A DNA stretch of 64,000 nucleotides from CAZFER01 sp964517495. Its GTDB lineage: Bacteria; Hinthialibacterota; Hinthialibacteria; Hinthialibacterales; Hinthialibacteraceae. Under the pieces are notes generated by a model, which saw only the letters and a list, made by a program, of their open reading frames with translations, did not search any database and had not been told where the DNA came from. The stretch covers positions 1-64,000 of the forward strand of contig CAZFER010000001.1 of assembly GCA_964517495.1 (NCBI GenBank), in the 5' to 3' direction. Below, one piece after another: positions 17,183 through 26,680 of the stretch. How positions within the stretch are numbered: the first letter of the stretch is position 1; each line of letters starts with the position of its first letter. The translations under genes and the position numbers were made by a program.

Positions 17183-17290
17183 ACATCAATTTACAGATAA
17201 ATCACTTTTCCCATGATACTCTTAATAGTGAGTTATAATTATTTCACATCAGTATTCGTATTCTTTTGAACAAAACGGATGTAGAACTAA

Positions 17291-20032
17291 ATGGTTAATG
17301 TAATTTTGAATCGAATTTTTTTAGGATTGCTTATTTCTTGCATTATTACTGCTACGACTTATCCATATGACATTTCAGAATTAACGCCAAATGATTCGAC
17401 AGAATCCATTCATGGGTGGATGGAATTTGATCACCCACCCACTCTGGCAATTCGCAAACAATTAGAAACCGCCGGAATAAAATGTCTGCAATACAAACCT
17501 CCAGCGCGTTATTATATTCAAGCCAAAGGGGATGATTTAATTGCTCTCTCAGATCGTAACGATCTAAATATACAATTTGTTCCTATTTCCACTAATGAGA
17601 AACTCAAACATTTAGTTGATATCAATTCAAACCCAAAAGCAAAATCCAGTGCTAAAAAAGCATCCATTTCAAAATATGAAGCCGTTAAAGTGATCTTCCA
17701 GAGAGGAACACCCTATAAGAAGGCTGTAACAATTTTATCCCGTTATAATGCGCACATAGATTACAATCACAATGGATATGATTATCATGAAACGTTTGCA
17801 TCGATTCGCGTTCCAAGCGAAAACCTATCTGACCTGGCAGATGAAAACAGTGTATTTCTTGTTACTTACCCCGATTTCCCCTATCAATCCTGCAACGTTA
17901 ACGCAGCGGACAGTTCGAACGTGAATGAAATTCAATCCGGCGTCGGTACCGGTTACAACTTGGACGGAAGCGGTGTGACATTAGGAATATGGGATGCAGG
18001 TGCTGTTCGAACAAATCATGAACAACTACAAAATAGAGCCACTCAAATGGATAATAACCACTCACCAAACAGACATGCCACCCACGTTGCGGGGACGATG
18101 GTGGCAAGCGGTGCAGGAAACGCTAATGCCAAAGGGATGGCACCGGCAGCAGAACTGTTATGTTTTGATCAAACAGACGATATTTTTGAACTTGAACAAC
18201 ATGCTCATCTTATTACCGCCTCCAACCATTCATATCGCACCAGCGTCGGATGGGAATATGATGAAACGAAGGATCAGTGGCGCTGGTATGGACAATTGGA
18301 ACCACAAGCCACAGAATCGTTTCTCTTTGGAAAATATAATGCCCGTTCTCATGCGTGGGACCGATTGGTACATGACCAAAACCTGATTATCGTAACTGCG
18401 GCAGGGAATGATCGAAATGGAACCTCTCCACCCCCCAACACGCCATATTATTTGAATGACAGCGATAAGATAAGCCACACTTTTCGCCCCGCCAATGGCC
18501 AAATCGATAATGGGTATGACACAATCACGACATTGGGGACCACAAAAAACCTGATCACCGTCGGCTCTGTGAATGATTTAACCCGTGAACCCCCCAAACC
18601 ATCCGATGACAGCATGACAACCTATTCCAGTTGGGGACCAACAGATGATGGGCGTATCAAACCGGATATTGTCACCAATGGCACATCACTCCTCTCATTA
18701 TCCGCTGATGCCGACAATGCCTATCTAGGTATGGGTGGCACCTCATCTGCCGCCCCCGTGGTCACCGGGACCATTGCGCTTCTCACCCAACTCTATCGGC
18801 AACGCTTTGGTGGAGCTGATCCGGATGCGGCAATCATGAAAAGCCTTCTGCTGCACACCGCAATTGATGGTGGTTCCAAAAAAGGGCCGGATTATGAATT
18901 TGGCTGGGGATTGATGAACGCCCGTAAAGCGGCGGACTTCATTCAACTGCTTGGCAATCTTGGCAAGCATATTGAATTTGACACATATAAAGGCGAAGCG
19001 ATCGAGATTCCCCTTTCTTATGCGGGTTTCGGGCCAATCAAAGCCACGTTGGTCTGGATCGATCCCCCTGGTTTTCCAACTTCGAATGGTGTGGATGATC
19101 CACAACCCATCCTGGTTAATGATCTGGATTTAAGTATTGATGGACCGGACAGAAAACATTATCCCTGGACCTTGGATCCATCCAGCCCCAATCAGCCCGC
19201 CACCCAAAACCGTGAAAACCACCGGGATAACGTCGAGCAGGTTTACATTGAGAATCCACAGGATGGTAACTACACGCTTCGCATTGATGGCAAAATCAAT
19301 CTTGGGCAATCCCAACAAGTTGCCTTATGCTTGACCGGCTTGAATTACAACATGAATCGTCCTCGTCTATCCATTCTCCATCCCACTAATCGTCGAGTTA
19401 TACAAGATACGATTCCCATCATCATCCAATCCGGCAGTACAAGGGGTATATCTCAGCTGATATACACAATCGATGGTTCTGCTATTCCAAATACGCAAAG
19501 TGATTTCTTCTTTTTCCCACCCAAAGTCGATTACACCCACTCCTTAACACTCAACACAAACCATTTATCCAATGGCAACCATACCTTTGAAATTGAAGCC
19601 ATTAGTTCCAACGGTGAATCATCTCACAAACAAATTACCCTTCAGGTTTTTAATGAATCAACAGGTACACCAACCTTATATAAGGATGATAAACCTCGAG
19701 CAGGGCGAATCTGGCCTTCCAATGATATGGATTGGTATCAGTTCGAAGTGGAAGAGAATGGCGAATACATCATTGAAACCCATCCATTTCCTGGTTATGA
19801 GTATTTAGACACCACCATTCAATTGTTCGGACCAAACAATCGCCAGACTCTTATCAATCAGGATGATGATAGTGGTGAATTATCATTCTCTAAAGTAGTC
19901 CAACAGTTAAGAGATGGCCGTACATATCATATTCTGGTTGACAGTCAGTCGTATACCACGGGACTTTATTCAATTTCTTTAACCAAAAATGAAGAGGACC
20001 AAACCTCTATTCCTCAATGGTATCAATATTAA
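17291..20032 (+). CDS. secreted Kp43-like subtilase (S8) with PPC domain
   Basis: A 913-residue exported serine protease. After a signal peptide (about 1-25) comes a long propeptide with two inhibitor-like halves (about 30-200). The S8 domain has Asp235 in GIWDAGAVRTNH, His262 in NRHATHVAGT (Ala in place of the usual Gly after His) and Ser485 in GGTSSAAPVV. A P-domain-like beta sandwich (about 570-680, ATLVWIDPPGFPT) follows, as in Kp43 alkaline proteases, then an Ig-like module (about 685-790) and a bacterial pre-peptidase C-terminal (PPC) domain (about 795-900, NDMDWYQFEVEENGEYI). The end, DQTSIPQWYQY, matches the tails of the proteins ending at 3871 and 47824. It probably degrades extracellular protein. 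Confidence 0.92.
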   Translation: MVNVILNRIFLGLLISCIITATTYPYDISELTPNDSTESIHGWMEFDHPPTLAIRKQLETAGIKCLQYKPPARYYIQAKGDDLIALSDRNDLNIQFVPISTNEKLKHLVDINSNPKAKSSAKKASISKYEAVKVIFQRGTPYKKAVTILSRYNAHIDYNHNGYDYHETFASIRVPSENLSDLADENSVFLVTYPDFPYQSCNVNAADSSNVNEIQSGVGTGYNLDGSGVTLGIWDAGAVRTNHEQLQNRATQMDNNHSPNRHATHVAGTMVASGAGNANAKGMAPAAELLCFDQTDDIFELEQHAHLITASNHSYRTSVGWEYDETKDQWRWYGQLEPQATESFLFGKYNARSHAWDRLVHDQNLIIVTAAGNDRNGTSPPPNTPYYLNDSDKISHTFRPANGQIDNGYDTITTLGTTKNLITVGSVNDLTREPPKPSDDSMTTYSSWGPTDDGRIKPDIVTNGTSLLSLSADADNAYLGMGGTSSAAPVVTGTIALLTQLYRQRFGGADPDAAIMKSLLLHTAIDGGSKKGPDYEFGWGLMNARKAADFIQLLGNLGKHIEFDTYKGEAIEIPLSYAGFGPIKATLVWIDPPGFPTSNGVDDPQPILVNDLDLSIDGPDRKHYPWTLDPSSPNQPATQNRENHRDNVEQVYIENPQDGNYTLRIDGKINLGQSQQVALCLTGLNYNMNRPRLSILHPTNRRVIQDTIPIIIQSGSTRGISQLIYTIDGSAIPNTQSDFFFFPPKVDYTHSLTLNTNHLSNGNHTFEIEAISSNGESSHKQITLQVFNESTGTPTLYKDDKPRAGRIWPSNDMDWYQFEVEENGEYIIETHPFPGYEYLDTTIQLFGPNNRQTLINQDDDSGELSFSKVVQQLRDGRTYHILVDSQSYTTGLYSISLTKNEEDQTSIPQWYQY

Positions 20033-20180
20033 ATCATTGCGTACCATACGGTGGAACTTTTATCATCCCGAATCGAATATATATATAGTATTCACACACC
20101 TGCACCCTCTTTTCAAGAAAATGCTATACTGAAAACCAGATTTTATCTCGGGTTTATACCTCTAAATTGAAAAAGCATTC

Positions 20181-21464
20181 ATGATGTCATTCCAACTTTC
20201 CCGTTTGAGCGAGCGAGAGCGAACATTCATTAAAGGTCTGTTCGCCGTTATCGTGCTTTATACCATATATCAATTTTTTATGGGCACCCTAGTGTTCACG
20301 GCTGGGATTTTTGAGATGGATTTCACGGCCTATTACGCTGCCGCAACGGCGGTGAAAGAGGGTAAACCGATCTACAATCCTGCTCCCTGGCCTTTGCTTC
20401 AAGACAACGTTCTCCGTGATATGCCCATTTTTACCGGACCGGAATCGAGATCGATTCCCAATTATCTCTATCCTCCCTTTCTTGCCTATTGCTTATATCC
20501 CTACACCTGGCTTTCCTATGAAACAGCCGAATGGTTTTGGAATATCACCCTTATAGCGGTTTACTGGAGCGGCATTGGATATCTCATCTACACCTTTTAC
20601 CACAAAAGTGAATTAAACAGAACAGGCTGCATACTGGCGTTCATTTTGGGGGCTTATTGGGCTCCGATGTTTTTAGCCTTCCGGGTAGGCCAAATCACCA
20701 TTGTGATCTTATTTTTATTGATCCTCCATACCATGTGGGCATTCGAACGAAAAGACATAGGTGCAGGAATCTTTCTTGCAGCCGCTATCATGCTGAAATG
20801 CTCCCCCCTGGCTCTATTACCCTTTTGGGTGTTGCAAAAACGCTGGAAAATCGTGATATCCTCGTTGATCACTATCAGTTTGATTATCCTGCTAACCGGA
20901 ATTCGTTCGAATTGGTATTTCTTAACGGTGATATTTCCCCACATGAGTTTGGGCGAATATCATGGCATCAACCACACGTTGATTGGAACTTATTACCGTC
21001 TGATACTTGACGGGTATGAAGGATGGATTACCCCCGATATGCACAACCAACTGGGCAATTCCATCTACGTTATCCGCTTTTTATTACTCGCCGGCTGGAT
21101 CATGGTTTTGTGGGGAACGTGGCGTTTGCAATCCCACCGGTCTCTATATTTGAATATCGCCCTATTCACAACCAGCCTGATCTTTTTATCCCCCATCTCC
21201 CGGTTGCATGACTATATCTATCTTTACCTCCCCCTTATTCTGCTAGTGGTTGATTTAAAAAAATATCCCTCAAAATATGGCTGGGGGATCGTGGGATTTA
21301 ATGTGGCGGTATTGGTAATGAATTTCACCCCTTGGATGAAACATTTGGCCTTTGATCCCATCTCAAACGATCTGTTTTACCGCCCCCATTTAGTCGCTTT
21401 AATCTTATTGTGGATATACCTGCTCTATCGGCAAAAGAGGTTGTTGTATGGAAACAGAGAATAA
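20181..21464 (+). CDS. multi-pass membrane glycosyltransferase, GT87/DUF2029-like
   Basis: A 427-residue polytopic membrane protein with about ten hydrophobic helices. The first extracytoplasmic loop has MDFTAYYAAATAVKEGKPIY followed by YLYPPFLAY, the pattern of the GT87/DUF2029 family of GT-C enzymes, which transfer mannose or arabinose from polyprenyl-phosphate donors; the Asp of MDF is the expected catalytic base. A second conserved run is AAAIMLKCSPLALLPFW. The stop overlaps the next membrane glycosyltransferase gene by 17 bases, so the two are translated together and probably act on one surface glycan or glycoprotein. Donor and acceptor are unknown. Confidence 0.8.
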   Translation: MMSFQLSRLSERERTFIKGLFAVIVLYTIYQFFMGTLVFTAGIFEMDFTAYYAAATAVKEGKPIYNPAPWPLLQDNVLRDMPIFTGPESRSIPNYLYPPFLAYCLYPYTWLSYETAEWFWNITLIAVYWSGIGYLIYTFYHKSELNRTGCILAFILGAYWAPMFLAFRVGQITIVILFLLILHTMWAFERKDIGAGIFLAAAIMLKCSPLALLPFWVLQKRWKIVISSLITISLIILLTGIRSNWYFLTVIFPHMSLGEYHGINHTLIGTYYRLILDGYEGWITPDMHNQLGNSIYVIRFLLLAGWIMVLWGTWRLQSHRSLYLNIALFTTSLIFLSPISRLHDYIYLYLPLILLVVDLKKYPSKYGWGIVGFNVAVLVMNFTPWMKHLAFDPISNDLFYRPHLVALILLWIYLLYRQKRLLYGNRE

Positions 21465-23121
21465 CGTCAAACAAGAACACGCAACCAAACGTAAAACCAT
21501 GCTGTTTATAATTTGTATCATTCTATTCGGTTTATGGCTGCGCGTGGATGGTTTGGATTGGGGAATGCCTTTTCGCCTCCACCCTGACGAGTGGAAATAT
21601 GTGTCCGGAGCGGCACGATGCCATGAAGGCCAGTGGAATCCCAACTATTATCGCAACCCACCTGGCTATACCTATTTGAATGCAGCGTGGTATCCACTTT
21701 GGTTGCAAATTCGCAAACCCGTTGACGTTCCGGATTGGCTTGGGATCGATCCCATCCTGCTTCAACCCACCAATCATGTCATCGGCACTTTTCAATACCG
21801 CCCATTTGATCTGGTCATAGGTTCACGCGTTTTAGCCGCCCTGGCAGGAGCCTTAACCGCCTTGATTGTCTTTTTATTGACACGCGAGACATTCAACAAC
21901 CAGACAGGACTCATCGCGGCCCTATTTTATTCCTGCTCATTCGCCAATGTCAGAGAAAGCCATTTCGCCGTCAATGATACAACCATGATCCTTTTCCTCA
22001 TGATGACGCTCTGGCTTGGACTGCGAGCCTATCAGCGTACATCACTCAAGGTGATGCTCATTGCCGCTGTGACAGCAGGGATCAGTGTGGGAATGAAATA
22101 CAGCGCTGTGCCGGTCGTGGTTATATTGATTATGTTGTGGATCGCTGTGCATTATACACAACATCGTATCAATAAAATCTTAATTTTACTTGGACAATGC
22201 ACTGCTATCGGTTTGATATCCATGCTGGTTTTTTTTATGATCTGTCCTTTTCCCATTACCGATCCCTCCTCTTTCTGGCCGGATTTTTGGGAACAGTATC
22301 ACCGTGCCAATATATATGCACCAGGGCAGGAAGAAGGAATTTTCGCTATTGCAGCGGTCAAATCTTTCTTTTTAAGCGAAGGTTTCTTAATCACAATTTT
22401 GAGTGCTGTTGGCCTGTTCCTCTTGGCAAAGCAAAAACGCTGGGAAATATTAATCTTCCCCATTTTTTTCTTTTTGGTCTTGTCAAAACATAAAATGTTT
22501 TTCGTCCGTTATTGCCTGCCGATCATGCCCTGGCTCTCTATCTGGGCGGCCTACACGTTGGTGCGAATTAGCAAACGAATTCCGTGGAACCAGAATGTCT
22601 TGATTAGCCTATTAACCATCGGCTGTATAGCCGAACCATTAATTAAAGATGTAAGAAGCAACTGGCTTATTAAACAAACCGATACACGCATTGAATGTTT
22701 AAAGTGGTTTGTGACTGAGGGAAGAACAAATGGATTAACAGCCGTTGGACAATATGCGGTCCCCATTCGATATAAAGGGGTTGCCGATGTGCTTTCCTAT
22801 CCATTTAGCGGTTTGGTTTGGATCGATAATCTTGCATCCAACGAATTTGAACGATTAAACCAGCTCCCCCCACCTGCGTTAAAGTACGTTGCCCTCAGTT
22901 CCTTCGCCACCTTTACTGGAGGATTTAAGGATACCTATTTTGAACGCAGAAACGTCGTGCAAGACTTTACGGGCAGCAATCAACCTCTGCTTGTTTTTCA
23001 ACCCTGGCTGGACAAACGAAATCCTGCACCCGCCCATTTGGAAGACACCTACACTCCAGTAACCGACTTGTGGCAACGAAACCAACCGGGGCCTTTTATA
23101 GAAATATTTGAAATGAAGTGA
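21448..23121 (+). CDS. membrane glycosyltransferase of the GT39/PMT_2 type
   Basis: A 557-residue membrane protein with about eleven helices. The first periplasmic loop contains FRLHPDEWKYV, the acidic motif of the ArnT/PMT (GT-C) superfamily that binds the metal and lipid-linked sugar, followed by NPNYYRNPPGYTYLNAAWYP. The C-terminal about 130 residues are soluble. GT-C enzymes of this type move a sugar from an undecaprenyl-phosphate carrier onto protein or lipid on the outer face of the inner membrane. It overlaps the GT87-like gene by 17 bases. The pairing suggests glycan assembly; the sugar is not known. Confidence 0.8.
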   Translation: METENNVKQEHATKRKTMLFIICIILFGLWLRVDGLDWGMPFRLHPDEWKYVSGAARCHEGQWNPNYYRNPPGYTYLNAAWYPLWLQIRKPVDVPDWLGIDPILLQPTNHVIGTFQYRPFDLVIGSRVLAALAGALTALIVFLLTRETFNNQTGLIAALFYSCSFANVRESHFAVNDTTMILFLMMTLWLGLRAYQRTSLKVMLIAAVTAGISVGMKYSAVPVVVILIMLWIAVHYTQHRINKILILLGQCTAIGLISMLVFFMICPFPITDPSSFWPDFWEQYHRANIYAPGQEEGIFAIAAVKSFFLSEGFLITILSAVGLFLLAKQKRWEILIFPIFFFLVLSKHKMFFVRYCLPIMPWLSIWAAYTLVRISKRIPWNQNVLISLLTIGCIAEPLIKDVRSNWLIKQTDTRIECLKWFVTEGRTNGLTAVGQYAVPIRYKGVADVLSYPFSGLVWIDNLASNEFERLNQLPPPALKYVALSSFATFTGGFKDTYFERRNVVQDFTGSNQPLLVFQPWLDKRNPAPAHLEDTYTPVTDLWQRNQPGPFIEIFEMK

Positions 23122-23297
23122 AATATAATCTTCTAATCCTTCCTAACCTTGCAAAAAAAACCATCCTCTCATCATTCTTCTTTTTTTCTCAAAAGTCTCT
23201 CTTTGGCCCAAATGATTGTCTTTTCGGCAATATTCAAAGCTTCTTGGACATCTGTTTCATTAATATCCATACTCATGCTTCTTTCTCTCCAATAAAC

Positions 23298-23327
23298 TCA
23301 GGCTGAACCGTAACCGGTTCAGCCTGA
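23298..23327. terminator. hairpin between convergent genes
   Basis: TCAGGCTGAACC (23298-23309) and GGTTCAGCCTGA (23316-23327) form a perfect 12-base-pair stem around a six-base loop between the convergent genes ending at 23121 and 23372. The following tract is T-poor, so it may act as a bidirectional or RNA-stabilising hairpin. Confidence 0.6.
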
Positions 23328-23371
23328 AATCTTTCCATAAAACTTCAACAGAGGAAATTTTACTCTAACGT

Positions 23372-24733
23372 TCAACCTTCTTCAATACAATAGAGGGTGT
23401 TTTTGCCACGCAAGAACATGGTGTTTCCGGCCACAGCGGGAGAGGCATTGAATTCATCGTCCAACTCGTTCCATGCCAGGACCTGCAACTCTGGACCATG
23501 CTTGATCACCAGTGATTTTCCATCGCGGGTAAGGAAATAAATTCGGCCATCGGCTCCAACAGGTGAAGCATACAGAGTACCCGTCAAGTCGGGCAGACGG
23601 GTGCCGCCGTATACCGGTTTGCCGGTTTCGACATTCAAGCATGTCAGAATGGTCGTATTGCCTCTGGCAAAGTATAAATTTTTGTCATATAACAAGGCCG
23701 ATGGAACGTAGGGTGTGTCATTATTATAGGAGTAGCGAATTTTATCTGTTCCGGTTATATCCCCTTTGGCTGTTAAAGGAATGGCATAAAGCGCTTCACC
23801 GCGGAAACCACTCAAGCAGATTACAAATGAATCATAACGTATAGGAGAAGGGATGGGATTATCTGTCTGACCACCACATTGCCAGATCAACTCACCGGTA
23901 TCCAAATCATAGCTCCGGCTGCGGTTGGTTCCGTTGACAACAACTTGGGATTTTCCATCATGTTCAACCACCAATGGAGTAGCCCAGGTCGTGACTTCAT
24001 CGCGTTCCTTTTGCCATTTAATATCACCGGTTTTGGCGTCCAAATTATAAATATAGGACTGTTCCTCATGGTCCCAATTGACAATTAAATTGTCTTTGTA
24101 AAGTGTAGGTGAAGCACCCTCACCGAAACTATTCCGGGTTTGCATATTCCCCAGGTCTTTTTCCCATTGAAGGTTGCCTTGGAGATCATAGCAATAGATC
24201 CCTCTGGAGCCAAAAGAGACATACAAATATTCACCATCCGTGATGGGTGATGCAGAAGCAAAAGTGGAAGTTTGGTGATGCCCTTCATGGGGAACAACTT
24301 CGGTTGCCGTTTTTTTCCAAAGAATATCACCCGTGTTCCGGTTATAACTGGTGACGTTAAAATTATAATAGTTTGTCGGTTCCGGGCTGCGGAAGCGTCT
24401 GAACCGGCGGCGGCGGGGTGGTTCGGCATCTGATTCCTCAGCAGACGTTTCTTGTTGACGTTCATCCACGCGATCGGTTTTTTCTGCGCTTAGAATAAAT
24501 ACCTGGTTTTCCCAAATGATTGGAGTGGAACAACCGATCCCAGGAATATCGGCTTTCCATTTAATGTTTTCGGTTTCACTCCAATTGGTTGGAGGATTAC
24601 CCTTTGGCGCAACGCCATCGGCGTTGGGCCCTCGCCATTGGTGCCAGTTTTCCAGTTTTTTTGTATCCCATTCCGAAGCAAAAGATAAGGCAGTAACACA
24701 AACAAGTAATACAAACAATCCCAATCTTTTCAT
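23372..24733 (-). CDS. secreted PQQ-like (BamB-type) beta-propeller protein
   Basis: A 453-residue exported protein. The signal peptide is about 1-19, followed by the motif NWHQWRGPNADGV, which opens many PQQ-like propeller proteins of Planctomycetes-type genomes. Blade signatures recur: NTGDILWKK, LQGNLQWEKDLG, KTGDIKWQKE, DTGELIWQCGG, TLYASPVGADGRIYF. A charged Arg/Glu loop (about 85-115, PPRRRRFRRFR) interrupts the first blades. There is no quinoprotein catalytic signature, so it more likely serves as a binding or scaffold protein than as a dehydrogenase. A GGAGG precedes the ATG. It is separated from nagB by 112 bases and may be co-transcribed with it. Confidence 0.85.
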   Translation of the reverse strand: MKRLGLFVLLVCVTALSFASEWDTKKLENWHQWRGPNADGVAPKGNPPTNWSETENIKWKADIPGIGCSTPIIWENQVFILSAEKTDRVDERQQETSAEESDAEPPRRRRFRRFRSPEPTNYYNFNVTSYNRNTGDILWKKTATEVVPHEGHHQTSTFASASPITDGEYLYVSFGSRGIYCYDLQGNLQWEKDLGNMQTRNSFGEGASPTLYKDNLIVNWDHEEQSYIYNLDAKTGDIKWQKERDEVTTWATPLVVEHDGKSQVVVNGTNRSRSYDLDTGELIWQCGGQTDNPIPSPIRYDSFVICLSGFRGEALYAIPLTAKGDITGTDKIRYSYNNDTPYVPSALLYDKNLYFARGNTTILTCLNVETGKPVYGGTRLPDLTGTLYASPVGADGRIYFLTRDGKSLVIKHGPELQVLAWNELDDEFNASPAVAGNTMFLRGKNTLYCIEEG

Positions 24734-24845
24734 TCAATACCTCCAATACGGTTAATTTAGGGTGGTTTAGCTGTGATGAGTTCTCTAAATGAAGTCATTC
24801 TATTAATCGCTCACTTTCCTGCTTTAGTTTCATGAAAAGAAGAAA

Positions 24846-25625
24846 TTATTTTTGGAACGAGGGCTTGTTGTCATAGATCCATTTATAATAGTCGACGCGT
24901 TCCAATTTGGAGGCGGCAGTTTCGTCAAGGATAATCACCGTGTCGACGTGGAGTTGAAGAATTGAGGCGGTAACACTGGCCGTTACTGGCCCTTCAATGG
25001 CTTTGGCAATGACATCCGCCTTTTTTTCACCATTGGCAACCAGCAATACATGACGGGCATCCATAATCGTTCCGACGCCCATGGTGACGGCATAACGGGG
25101 GACTTCTTCGATGGTGTCGAAAAAGCGGGCGTTATCTTCAATGGTTTGTTTGGTCAGAGTTTTGATGCGCGTGCGTGAACCAAGCGCTGAACCGGGTTCA
25201 TTAAAAGCGATATGGCCATCACCACCGATTCCCAACACTTGAATATCAATGCCGCCTGCGCGTTCAATTTCATCCTCATACCATTGGCAAAAAGCGGTAA
25301 TGTCATCGGCGGTTCCACTGGGAATATGGATTCGCTCAGGTTGGATATTAATATGTTTAAACAGGTTTTCATGCATAAAATAGTGGTAAGATTGAGGATG
25401 AGCGGGATCAAGCCCATAGTACTCATCAAGGTTGAAGGTGGTGACTTTAGAGAAGTCAAGCCCCTCATCCTTATGCATACGAATCAATTCTTTATATAAA
25501 CCGATGGGGGTGCTTCCCGTTGCCAGGCCCAGCACACAGTTGGGTTTATTTTTTACCATTTTGGCAATATAAGTGGCTGCTTCTTTGCTTAAGGCTTCAT
25601 AGTCCGGTTTTATAATAACTTCCAT
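24846..25625 (-). CDS. nagB: glucosamine-6-phosphate deaminase
   Basis: A 259-residue cytoplasmic enzyme that converts glucosamine 6-phosphate to fructose 6-phosphate and ammonia, feeding amino sugars into glycolysis. Family marks are LGLATGSTP, TFNLDEYYGL with the catalytic Asp67, and VLGIGGDGHIAFNEPGS with Asp136, His138 and Glu143, all at the spacing seen in the E. coli enzyme; VTASILQLH follows. A GGAG lies upstream of the ATG. No nagA or uptake gene is next to it; the neighbour downstream is a PQQ-like propeller. It would support growth on chitin, peptidoglycan or glycoprotein sugars. Confidence 0.95.
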   Translation of the reverse strand: MEVIIKPDYEALSKEAATYIAKMVKNKPNCVLGLATGSTPIGLYKELIRMHKDEGLDFSKVTTFNLDEYYGLDPAHPQSYHYFMHENLFKHINIQPERIHIPSGTADDITAFCQWYEDEIERAGGIDIQVLGIGGDGHIAFNEPGSALGSRTRIKTLTKQTIEDNARFFDTIEEVPRYAVTMGVGTIMDARHVLLVANGEKKADVIAKAIEGPVTASVTASILQLHVDTVIILDETAASKLERVDYYKWIYDNKPSFQK

Positions 25626-25845
25626 CTTTGTCTCCTTCTTTTTCTGGATTATTCATGATGAATTGGTCAATCTTATTGAGCCTTTAAAAGTAACTTATGA
25701 GGCTTCAAAAGAGATGTATCATGATACGTAAATATAACCAAATTGTCTATGATTATATAAAGGTATTCAGTTGATAGTTGGTTACGATTTTCCTGCTTTC
25801 GTCACGCACATATGGATAAGGAAAGAGAAAAAAAGCTTACCACAA

Positions 25846-25883
25846 AGAAAAACCCCATTCGATTTAATAACTGATCGAATGGG
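25846..25883 (-). terminator. intrinsic terminator of the sdh operon
   Basis: CCCATTCGAT (25854-25863) and ATCGAATGGG (25874-25883) pair over ten bases; on the minus strand the hairpin is followed by GGTTTTTCTT. It lies 28 bases past the sdhB stop. Confidence 0.85.
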
Positions 25884-25910
25884 ATTTGTTGTTCTTGTAT
25901 TAATCAAATG

Positions 25911-26657
25911 CTATTTCTTTAGCAAATCTTTCAATGCCTGGGCCATTGTATCCCGGTTAAGGGCAGCGATTCCCCGGGTAAGTGGAATTTCTTTGGGACA
26001 TACGCGGATACAATTTTGGGCATTCCCGCATTCATGAATGCCACCTTCATCCATCAAAGCACGCAGACGTTCCTCTTTTTTAAATTGGCCGGTTGGATTT
26101 TTGTTAAACAAGTATGCCTGGCCAAGAGCGGCCGGACCAACGAATTGGTTGAGGGAGTTGTATTGAGGGCAGGCATCCACACAACACCCACACGTCATAC
26201 AGCGGGAATAAACATACATATCCTGTTGCTCGGTGGGAGACTGTTTTGGACCAGGACCAAGGTCATAGGTACCATCAATATCCACCCAGGCACGGATTTT
26301 CTTTAATTCCTCAAACATGCGCGAGCGATCAACAACCAGGTCACGAATGACAGGAAATTTACGCATCGGTTCAAGCACAATAGGTTGTGCCAATTGGTCC
26401 ACCAATGCGCTGCACGATTGCTGGACATGACCATTGATTACCATGGTGCACGCTCCACATACTTCTTCCAAACAGCTGCAATCCCACGAGACCGGGGTAG
26501 TGGATTGTCCCTCAGCATTAACCGGATTGCGCTGAATTTCCTGCAACAATGTAATGACATTCATATTGGGTTGATAAGGTATATGGAAGGTTTCCCAATA
26601 TGCCAGATTATTGCCATCTTGTTGCCGACGAATTTTCACTTCAATTTTGTCCGCCAT
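25911..26657 (-). CDS. sdhB: succinate dehydrogenase/fumarate reductase iron-sulfur subunit
   Basis: A 248-residue electron-transfer subunit carrying three Fe-S clusters. The ferredoxin-like N-terminal domain has the [2Fe-2S] ligands in CSCLEEVCGACTMVINGH and a later Cys (QQSCSALV). The C-terminal domain has CMTCGCCVDACPQYN for the [4Fe-4S] cluster and CGNAQNCIRVCPKEIPL completing the [3Fe-4S]. It passes electrons between the SdhA flavin and the quinone site of SdhC in the inner membrane. AGGTAGG precedes the ATG. It is the last gene of sdhCAB, 23 bases after sdhA, and a terminator follows. Confidence 0.95.
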   Translation of the reverse strand: MADKIEVKIRRQQDGNNLAYWETFHIPYQPNMNVITLLQEIQRNPVNAEGQSTTPVSWDCSCLEEVCGACTMVINGHVQQSCSALVDQLAQPIVLEPMRKFPVIRDLVVDRSRMFEELKKIRAWVDIDGTYDLGPGPKQSPTEQQDMYVYSRCMTCGCCVDACPQYNSLNQFVGPAALGQAYLFNKNPTGQFKKEERLRALMDEGGIHECGNAQNCIRVCPKEIPLTRGIAALNRDTMAQALKDLLKK

Positions 26658-26680
26658 ATTACCTACCTTTTGAAAAGAAA